47,843 nt of DNA from a virus: positions 1 to 47,843 of the IMG/VR virus record IMGVR_UViG_3300025896_001214; one strand, given 5' to 3'. The notes beneath the pieces were generated by a model. That model was not told where the DNA came from and made no database searches. It saw only the letters and a program-made list of their open reading frames with translations. The first letter of the stretch is position 1. Each line of letters opens with the position of its first letter. The translations under genes and the position numbers were made by a program. Positions 40,598 to 47,346 of the stretch are shown piece after piece.

Positions 40598-42634
40598 TTA
40601 TTTACTTGTAGCTCTAAATGTGCCGTCCCAATTAGCTGGGAGTCCTTCATTCATACGCTCTAGCATATTTACATAATATTGATGCAGTGAATTATCTAGC
40701 TTGACTAACTTTTCACATGCTTTGATTGCACGAGCCCAATCACCGCGATAGTATGCAGTTAGATAGATATCGTGTAGTGTTATATCTGTTGTTCCTAGTG
40801 TAAAGATTCGAACTCCAATGTTCTTACCTTTGACAGCAATGCAATCAAGTTCTACTACAGAGTACTCGTCTTTAACTAATTCTGCTGTACGTTGTCCTAG
40901 AACAATCTTGACACCATACGGCTTAGACTGGCCCTCGAGTCTGCTTGCCAAATTAACACCGTCGCCAAGGCAAGTGTAATCAAACCGCTGATCACTACCC
41001 ATATTACCCACAACAACGGCGGCAGTATTAATGCCAAGACCCATACCAAAAGCTGGTACACCTTCTGCTGTAACTTCTTTATTAAACGCATCTAAACTCT
41101 CCATCATCTCTAATGCTGTCTTAACTGCCATGTGTGCGTGACGTGCTTCGTCAACTGGAGCATTCCAGAATGCCATCTGGGCATCGCCAATATACTTGTC
41201 TAATGTTCCGTTATTGTCAATAATTTTCTTGGTCATTGCAGTCATGTAACGGTTCATGATCTTTGTAAGTCCTTGTACGTCTTTACCATAGTGTTCAGAG
41301 ATTGTAGTAAAGCCACGAACGTCAGTGAACATAATTGATAGTTCACGTTCGTCGCCGCCCAACTGCAACATCTCAGGATTCTTTTGTAGCTTGGCAACCA
41401 AGGCAGGACTCAGGTAAGTGCCAAACTGTTTCTTGATCTGTTGCTTTTGTTTGAACTCAATTACAAAACGTGCAAACAGTGCATGTCCATACAGCATAAC
41501 ACTGGCAATTGTTAGATAATAAATGTCCCAGAGCTGACTATAATGATTCCATGCATAGAAGCTTCCGCCCGCTACTGATCCAATGGTAACAACCAGTGCC
41601 GCTCCCACTGCCCAAAAAGGTAATCGGGGCATAACGAAAATTAGTACTAACGCTATCAGTATAATTGCTAATAACTCCGCAGTGTTTGCAAACGCTGGCC
41701 TAACGGGACTGCTGCCATCTAGTAGTGTTTGCACAGTTTGAGCTTGAATGTCATGTGCCCATCGTTCTCCTTGTGGAGTGGCAATAATTGTGCCCAGTCC
41801 TTCAGCGCCTAGCCCCAGTACAACAATTTTATTCTCTAAGTTGATGTTGTTCTTGGCCAGTTCTGACAACTCATAACGTTCAAATTTCTTGTTCCAACGT
41901 AGCCAAACCCTAGCATGTTGATCTGTAGTAATAATAGGCTGGCCTGCAATGCGAACCTTTTCAATTCCTGCGGAACTTATTTTGACTTGATAGCTTTGTT
42001 CTCCTGTAGCAACACGAAGTGCTTCAATTGGCAAGCTGGGATAAATTTGGTCGCCTACAGCAACTATTAATGGCATGCGACGAACAACACCGTCTACTTC
42101 AGGTGCCACCACACTGGTGCCAACGCCAGCTGCACTGTCGGCCAAGATCTTATAAGGGCTTAATGCTCCGGGCCAAGCAAATACCCAATCCTGGGCCAAG
42201 CCACCAATCACAGCTACTCCTCGACGAACAGCATCGGGACGTTTGTTTTGTGTAGTAGGTGCTTGTGCAATAACACTGTTGGTCAGTTTTAGGGCAGCGG
42301 CTAGTTCTTTGTCTTGCCCCATTCTATCTGCTTCGCTCATGATGACAGGAACAACAATTACAGATGCCCCAAGAGCCTGTATACGATCAATAGCTTGTGC
42401 TAGATTCCTGCGAGGCCACGGCCATTGACCCAGACGTTCTATACTGGCTTCTCCAATATCAATGATGACAACATTGTCTGACTCGACAGGAGTGTCGATA
42501 CTCAGCAGAGTATCAAAGCCTTTTAATTGTATGCTTTCAACAGGCGCAGGGTTAGAGATTTTTAATGCCACTAGTACAACTGCTGTAACAGTTACCCATG
42601 CAATACTCCATGGTCCGGGAATAAAGTTCTTCAT
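40598..42634 (-). CDS. CHASE2-domain class III adenylate/guanylate cyclase
   Basis: 678 aa. The N-terminal helix (WSIAWVTVTAVVLVALKI) is followed by a ~290-aa CHASE2 extracellular sensor (FDTLLSIDTPVESDNVVIIDIGEASIERLGQWPWPR; YELSELAKNNINLENKIVVLG), then three transmembrane helices and the cyclase domain. Cyclase residues: SIMFTDVRGFTTISE and GTLDKYIGDAQMAFWNAP (two metal Asp), and RFDYTCLGDGVNLASRLEG with the transition-state Asn and Arg, so it appears catalytically complete. It would be an inner-membrane enzyme making cAMP or a related cyclic nucleotide. A TTGACT-N17-TAAATT promoter places the start site at or next to the ATG. Confidence 0.93.
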   Translation of the reverse strand: MKNFIPGPWSIAWVTVTAVVLVALKISNPAPVESIQLKGFDTLLSIDTPVESDNVVIIDIGEASIERLGQWPWPRRNLAQAIDRIQALGASVIVVPVIMSEADRMGQDKELAAALKLTNSVIAQAPTTQNKRPDAVRRGVAVIGGLAQDWVFAWPGALSPYKILADSAAGVGTSVVAPEVDGVVRRMPLIVAVGDQIYPSLPIEALRVATGEQSYQVKISSAGIEKVRIAGQPIITTDQHARVWLRWNKKFERYELSELAKNNINLENKIVVLGLGAEGLGTIIATPQGERWAHDIQAQTVQTLLDGSSPVRPAFANTAELLAIILIALVLIFVMPRLPFWAVGAALVVTIGSVAGGSFYAWNHYSQLWDIYYLTIASVMLYGHALFARFVIEFKQKQQIKKQFGTYLSPALVAKLQKNPEMLQLGGDERELSIMFTDVRGFTTISEHYGKDVQGLTKIMNRYMTAMTKKIIDNNGTLDKYIGDAQMAFWNAPVDEARHAHMAVKTALEMMESLDAFNKEVTAEGVPAFGMGLGINTAAVVVGNMGSDQRFDYTCLGDGVNLASRLEGQSKPYGVKIVLGQRTAELVKDEYSVVELDCIAVKGKNIGVRIFTLGTTDITLHDIYLTAYYRGDWARAIKACEKLVKLDNSLHQYYVNMLERMNEGLPANWDGTFRATSK

Positions 42635-42639
42635 ACTAT

Positions 42640-42673
42640 AATTTAGCATATTTTTCAACAAAAGTCAAGTCAA
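42640..42673 (-). promoter_or_regulatory. Promoter of the cyclase gene
   Basis: Minus strand TTGACT (42663-42668) and TAAATT (42640-42645) are spaced 17 nt. An overlapping second TTGACT (42668-42673) pairs with TATGCT (42646-42651) at 16 nt. The first predicts transcription starting about at the ATG (leaderless). Confidence 0.6.
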
Positions 42674-42835
42674 ATAAGTTGGACCACAATGATCCGTAAA
42701 TATTCATTAGTAGCCATATACTCAATGTTCATCTGTTAACCATATTTTTGCGGCATCATAAAATTTTACGGTACAAGTAAGTAGATCCATATTTTTGCGG
42801 GTTAATTATTTGTGTATTGTGTTTTTGGTTAACAC
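42674..42835. repeat. AT-rich intergenic segment with 14-bp direct repeat
   Basis: No gene is seen. CCATATTTTTGCGG occurs at 42740-42753 and again at 42787-42800. CCGTAAA near 42701-42707 and TTTACGG near 42765 form a dispersed inverted pair. A GTGTT...AACAC hairpin lies at about 42817-42835. The segment lies between the end of the structured RNA and the cyclase promoter. Confidence 0.5.
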
Positions 42836-43312
42836 GAAAAATTTGATTCTAAGATGAATCAAATAGTGATAGTTTTGCTAGATTGGGAGGCCATACGACA
42901 CCCTGTAAAGGATGCCGGATGAGATGTTTGCTTAGACGATCAGCCACACTGAGACAATAGGTATTTGGGTTTCCGCATCTCTGGGCTCTGTAACTTACCC
43001 TACCTATTACGATTTTTAAAACAACTTCGGTGTCATATGTTGTTATGGATGCATTGGAACTAAGTCGGCTTACACCGCACTCAACCTGTATACTAGTATT
43101 CAAACGTAAAACCCTGAGGGGCAACATTTTAAGGCATCCGTACTGAGACGGGTAGTGAATACGAGTCCGTGGTGTACTCACAGAATTGGGCATCGGCACA
43201 CACTTAGATGCTTACCCAGCGGAATATTATCTGGCCCGCTAACCTTACGTTACACTTGATTATTGTGCAGTACTTACGACTGCTGTAGCAGGACCAATCG
43301 CCAGAGATAGCG
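42836..43312 (-). ncRNA. Putative large structured non-coding RNA (~480 nt)
   Basis: No credible protein is encoded here. Reading the minus strand, several stems are visible: GTGAGTAC with GTATTCAC (8 bp; 43174-43181 and 43155-43162); AATAGGTA with TACCTATT (8 bp; 42956-42963 and 43001-43008) extended inward by GGGT/ACCC; an 8-bp GU-containing stem at 42896-42903/42910-42917; and small hairpins near 43272-43290. The 3' end is the terminator at 42837-42864. The segment 43201-43220 contains AAGCATCTAAG inside a CGCT...AGTG stem, like helix 97 of bacterial 23S rRNA. The 5' end and class are unknown; large ornate phage RNAs such as GOLLD or ROOL are possible relatives. Confidence 0.6.
42837..42864 (-). 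terminator. Intrinsic terminator of the structured RNA
   Basis: Perfect 9-bp arms ATTTGATTC (42841-42849) and GAATCAAAT (42856-42864), 6-nt loop. On the minus strand the stem runs into TTTTT (42837-42841). No CDS precedes it within ~450 nt, so it most simply ends a non-coding transcript. Confidence 0.85.
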
Positions 43313-44647
43313 TTATTGGGGTGACTGAGTCTGTTGCGCTCGATACCATTCCCATGCTTGATTGTTTATTTCTCTGCCAACCGTTCTTCTATAGTAGCCT
43401 ATTAGGCCCACTAGCTTTTGATTTTCATCCCATACGGCTGAAGCATCTTTACCAAGCCATGGTTTAAAATCAGCGCCCTTGGCCCATTCTTTACAATGCT
43501 GTCTAAGTTTACTGCCATCTGGATCCCATGCTTGCCAAGCCTTACTGCTGGCCAACTCTACATCTAAGTTATCAAACAGGGTTTTTTCAATCAAGGCAGG
43601 TGTAATTACTCCCGACGATTTCTTATTACTAATAGTCTTGAGTTGTTTGATAATTCTTGGATCTAATACAACACCTTGTGTGGGTTCGTTGTGGGCAATC
43701 CATCCATGACCAGGATCAAATACACTAGTAAAGCCCAAGTCGCGCAGGACTTTATTCCAACGAACAACATTAGTTTCGTCGCTTTTTCCCAGTCTGCTTA
43801 AACAATCGTAAATGAAATAATATGGCGTACCATCGTATTCGGGTTCGTCTATGGCCTGTTGAATTACATCTTCAGGACAATATTGAAGCAATGCTTGTTT
43901 TAGTTTGTTTTCGTCTACAGATGTTTCTTTTGTCATTTCACCTGAACGGTCATATTGAAACAACTGAATATAAGGATAGTCACTGCCCCAGGGTAATTTT
44001 TTACCACGGCGTGCTAGGTCTACAGCATAGTCTAGGGGATAGAAGTAAATGCCTTTAGGTGTATCTTCACTGATGCCCACTTGCGGGTTGATACCCAACT
44101 TGGGTTCACTGGTCATACTGATGGCCCAGTTTTGTGGATCTGCAATGGTGTCAGCAACAGCCACCAATTCTTTCATGCCTGATTCATACCTGACACTCTG
44201 TTCTGGATTGGTTCGTGCTTCATCAACTGTTTCCCAAGCCATACTTTTACTGCCCTTAACTGTAGGCTTAAAGCCTTGTCCTCGATAGAACTTTGTTAGT
44301 TTAGCCTGACTTACTTGTCCCTTATCCCACGGGAATAGTGTAAGCGCAATGCCATCTGCACGTGCCATAGACTGTAGTTCCTGCATAGCTTTGCTGCCTA
44401 CACCTTGACGTAGAGGATATGCTTGGAACCATTTAACTTCAACTGCTCCACGCTTGCTAAAACTTGGCACTAACTCAAACATGGCAAACTGCTGCTCATC
44501 ACCCGAGCCCCAGACCATAACGTGATTGTTTTGCATTGTATGCGGGTACTTTGCGTAGACTCGTTCAATCCATGCTTTAGCTGCTTCGTTATTGCCTAGC
44601 CTGATTCTAACTGGCTCGTCGTTTTCAATTAAGTCTCTTATTAGCAT
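43313..44647 (-). CDS. GNAT acetyltransferase-domain protein, candidate packaged effector
   Basis: 444 aa from MLIRDLIENDEPVRIRLGNNE (4 nt after the previous stop; a longer frame upstream has no better start). The leader resembles MKLRELI/MKIYDIL of neighbours and L-I-E-N fits a hydrophobic-x-Glu cleavage site. Residues ~60-135 form a GNAT domain: WFQAYPLRQGVGSKAMQEL (acetyl-CoA pyrophosphate loop R-Q-G-V-G-S) and KLTKFYRGQGFKP. Residues ~165-320 (MTSEPKLGINPQVG, TPKGIYFYPLDYAVDLARRGKKLPWGSDYPYIQLF) are a module also seen in phage proteins of unknown function. The C-terminal third is unassigned. Confidence 0.78.
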   Translation of the reverse strand: MLIRDLIENDEPVRIRLGNNEAAKAWIERVYAKYPHTMQNNHVMVWGSGDEQQFAMFELVPSFSKRGAVEVKWFQAYPLRQGVGSKAMQELQSMARADGIALTLFPWDKGQVSQAKLTKFYRGQGFKPTVKGSKSMAWETVDEARTNPEQSVRYESGMKELVAVADTIADPQNWAISMTSEPKLGINPQVGISEDTPKGIYFYPLDYAVDLARRGKKLPWGSDYPYIQLFQYDRSGEMTKETSVDENKLKQALLQYCPEDVIQQAIDEPEYDGTPYYFIYDCLSRLGKSDETNVVRWNKVLRDLGFTSVFDPGHGWIAHNEPTQGVVLDPRIIKQLKTISNKKSSGVITPALIEKTLFDNLDVELASSKAWQAWDPDGSKLRQHCKEWAKGADFKPWLGKDASAVWDENQKLVGLIGYYRRTVGREINNQAWEWYRAQQTQSPQ

Positions 44648-44651
44648 TTTC

Positions 44652-45311
44652 TTATCCTGTAAACGGATCTGTAATAACTGGAGTATCACCGCGTCGCATT
44701 ACATTTTCAGTGTGTAAATCCCAGCCTAGCCCACGACTTCTTCCAAATTGGAATAGCTGTTGCATTACTACAAATAAACTTGCGTACATTTTTTCTACTG
44801 CTGGATCACTTAGCCCCTTTGCAATGTCGCTTTCTCGCCCAGGTCCAGAAAAGTGTTCCCAGAACTCGGGCTTGATTAGTTGCGCCTTAGCATCACGCCA
44901 TTTCATAAAAGGTATAATGGACAAGTCACTAAGTCCCCACACCATCTGTTCCATAAAACTGTTATTGACAATGGGCTCAAGATTCTCCATTGATATTTGT
45001 CTATAGTCTACTCCATTGAGTGTAAACACAGTATGATCAAAACCGCCAATACTGATAAATCTTGGCAGGAACGGTGACTTCTTATGTGCTGTATAAAACT
45101 CATAAAACGCTAAAAACGATGCGTCTCCTTCAGCCCGAGACAACTCTTGCGGCATGATGATTTTAATAACACTGCCTTCTTCTTTGGTCCATACAGTTGC
45201 GTCATAGCCGCTGCCAACACTCTTGTATCCAAGTTGCTTTAGCTTTGCTATAATTTGTTTACTATTGGTAGAGTCTTGATCGTACTCGTACAGGATGTCG
45301 TATATTTTCAT
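44652..45311 (-). CDS. Protein-kinase-like protein, candidate packaged effector
   Basis: 219 aa. Glycine loop GSGYDATV (~33-40), ATP Lys in SVIKII (K50), hinge-like SMENLEPI (~107), catalytic-loop equivalent WDLHTENVM (D198, N203) and a TDPF segment (D215) replacing DFG. Sequence order and spacing fit a minimal, C-terminally truncated eukaryotic-like or aminoglycoside-kinase-like fold; the protein ends four residues past DPF. The N-terminus MKIYDILYEYDQ is a candidate capsid-targeting leader. The phosphoryl acceptor is unknown. Start one base after the previous stop. Confidence 0.75.
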   Translation of the reverse strand: MKIYDILYEYDQDSTNSKQIIAKLKQLGYKSVGSGYDATVWTKEEGSVIKIIMPQELSRAEGDASFLAFYEFYTAHKKSPFLPRFISIGGFDHTVFTLNGVDYRQISMENLEPIVNNSFMEQMVWGLSDLSIIPFMKWRDAKAQLIKPEFWEHFSGPGRESDIAKGLSDPAVEKMYASLFVVMQQLFQFGRSRGLGWDLHTENVMRRGDTPVITDPFTG

Positions 45312-45312
45312 A

Positions 45313-47331
45313 TTATCTCATCTCTGGCACTACGCTCACTTCTGTTCCATGACCATATCCGTTTTGTGTTAACCATTGTATAGCAACTCTATTGGCATCT
45401 GCTTGACTGTTGCCAATGCCATTGAATCTATGTAGTCCTGCGCCGCTTCCATCTTTGATGATCCACCAGCCAGTCCATTCATTACCAGCGGCCCGTGCAG
45501 TATTGGCGGCGCCAGGTTCTTGTCCCGGCATTATCTTACCATACTGGTGTTGGTCCCCGCCATTGTTTTGAGCTTTCCAACGTTGTAAGTATTCAAATGC
45601 ATCGCTGCTGTTGGCCGCATAGTATTTCTCAATAATTTGCCCAGTGTCACGATCAGAAATGTACCAATTTGGTTCTTGTCCAGCAGGTTTAAGTTCGTTG
45701 TAGGTATCTTTTAAACCTTGACGCTCTAACTGTGCTTGACGAACAAAGCTCTTTAGTGCAGCCTTGGGCATTTGACCTGCGGCATACTGTGCAAAGTACG
45801 CCATTGTGTTGTTGTGACTTTTAGGTTGTAAAATTGCATACAACTTTTTCAAGTACTCTTGTTTGTACTTTTCTGGATCTACTGCGGCATCTAGTGCTAC
45901 AACGAAACGCAATAGTGTATTGGTAATTGTTCCGGGATCAGCTGCATACTCGCCTAACCAATCGCCGCCAGGACTACGAAACTCAACGTAGCCATCCTTG
46001 GTGTTGATACTGGTGAACTTGGCAGTGACGCCAGAGTGAATAGACTTACTGGCCAATCCATCTAATCCAGTTTTCATTTTTTGTAATAACGCACCTGCGT
46101 CTTCGGGACGTTGTCCAACGCGAGTTTTAATTTCTTCCATTGCACTTTTGCAATAGGTATTACCAGCACGGCCAAACTTTTCCAAGATATACTTGTCGCC
46201 CATTAGTAATGCTAGTTTAACATAATCTAACTTGCCAATATCTCCTGCCCAACCTTCAACACTGACGTTGATGTGCAGGCCAGTTGATGAATTTGTATAA
46301 CATCCATACACGCCGGCCCATTTGGCAACTTTATCTAAATCAGAAAGTAGTTCGCCAATAGGCAATGCCGGACTTACAAACTCCAAGCCACGATCGGCAC
46401 TGTCGTCTGCATCCAAGCTGCCGTCTGGCTCCACAACATAGTGCGAGTTACTGGCATCGGGCCTTGCTACACTACCAGAGTGATACGCACCGCTGGCCTG
46501 TACTGTACGTCCAATGGCCTTGGCAAAGTCTTCGGCTACTTCTTCTGCACTAACGCCATCACCATCACCACCTGATGAAGTCCAATACGGCCAGGTAATG
46601 CTAAACTCACTTGAAATATCACTCATGTAACGATAGCGAGCATCTTCTAAGAAGTCGCCCTCGTCTGCATTACCTTGATTTTCTTCACGATATTCATCTA
46701 GCGCAGAATCGTGCATGCTGCCATGATCATTCCATTCGGTACTTACTAATTCTTCAAGCTCTTCGTCTGCGGCACGATCAGCTTCTATATAGTTGTTGTA
46801 ATTTTCATCTGCTTCGCGAGCAGCCTTTAATTCACTGGATTTGTTGTACGTTGGAGCCTTATTATAAGCATCGAATGCCGCATCAATGCCTTCTTCATCT
46901 AGACCCATTGCTTCTAAATGTTCGCGTACCTTGTCTTCTTGAATCCACTCGTTGTTGTTGATCCAAGTGCGAAGATAATCTTCCCCGTCTGACGCCCAGT
47001 CATTGTCAATCTTTTCGCTTTCCCACTCAAAATAAGCTTCTTGTAATTTTTCAATCAAGCGTCGGACTTCATCACGGCTGTTGTAGTCGCCATCATTGAA
47101 GAATTCTTCAATGTCACTAAAGCTACGAGTGCGCTGATCTTCATCGTAATCAGGCTCTTGGTCGCCATCATCCCCGGTGCTGGCCCCTGGTACAATCATT
47201 TCAAATTCCATGCCAGCCCTGGCATTGATTTTACTAGCCAATTGCTTTAGGCTTGACGGGCTCATGTTGATTTCGTCTAGCTGTTGTTCAACTAAGACAG
47301 GTGGTTGGGGATTGACATCACGTAATTTCAT
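45313..47331 (-). CDS. Amidoligase-like protein with leader and WYI repeats
   Basis: 672 aa. The start MKLRDVNPQPPVLVEQQLDEI resembles the packaged-protein leaders. AGMEFEMIVPG (~40), YVVEPDGSLDADDSADRGLEFVSPALPIGE (~295-325), CYTNSSTGLHINVSVEG and SGVTAKFTSINTKDGYVEFRSPGGDW match the ordered metal/substrate motifs of the amidoligase (COOH-NH2 ligase, glutamine-synthetase-like) family. A long acidic helical insert occupies ~60-250. The C-terminus has two related WYI/WWI modules (PNWYISDRDTGQIIEKY; TGWWIIKDGSGAGLHRF). It might ligate amino groups to glutamyl carboxylates. A TAAATA box is 7 nt upstream. Confidence 0.78.
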   Translation of the reverse strand: MKLRDVNPQPPVLVEQQLDEINMSPSSLKQLASKINARAGMEFEMIVPGASTGDDGDQEPDYDEDQRTRSFSDIEEFFNDGDYNSRDEVRRLIEKLQEAYFEWESEKIDNDWASDGEDYLRTWINNNEWIQEDKVREHLEAMGLDEEGIDAAFDAYNKAPTYNKSSELKAAREADENYNNYIEADRAADEELEELVSTEWNDHGSMHDSALDEYREENQGNADEGDFLEDARYRYMSDISSEFSITWPYWTSSGGDGDGVSAEEVAEDFAKAIGRTVQASGAYHSGSVARPDASNSHYVVEPDGSLDADDSADRGLEFVSPALPIGELLSDLDKVAKWAGVYGCYTNSSTGLHINVSVEGWAGDIGKLDYVKLALLMGDKYILEKFGRAGNTYCKSAMEEIKTRVGQRPEDAGALLQKMKTGLDGLASKSIHSGVTAKFTSINTKDGYVEFRSPGGDWLGEYAADPGTITNTLLRFVVALDAAVDPEKYKQEYLKKLYAILQPKSHNNTMAYFAQYAAGQMPKAALKSFVRQAQLERQGLKDTYNELKPAGQEPNWYISDRDTGQIIEKYYAANSSDAFEYLQRWKAQNNGGDQHQYGKIMPGQEPGAANTARAAGNEWTGWWIIKDGSGAGLHRFNGIGNSQADANRVAIQWLTQNGYGHGTEVSVVPEMR

Positions 47332-47338
47332 AGTATGA

Positions 47339-47344
47339 TATTTA
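47339..47344 (-). promoter_or_regulatory. T4-late-like promoter box (TAAATA)
   Basis: CTAAATATC on the minus strand, 7 nt before the ATG at 47331 and 2 nt after the curlin-repeat gene's stop (47347-47349). Confidence 0.5.
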
Positions 47345-47346
47345 GC

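Noticed and set aside
42938-42951. Plus-strand match GATCAGCCACACTG to 16S rRNA
   Set aside because: 14 nt can occur by chance in a window this size, the flanks do not continue into 16S, and it is on the strand opposite to the proposed RNA.
42849-43199. A 116-codon minus-strand open frame inside the structured-RNA region
   Set aside because: It has no ribosome-binding site, no coding-like composition and no domain, and it runs across several base-paired stems; its residue mix looks like translated structural RNA.
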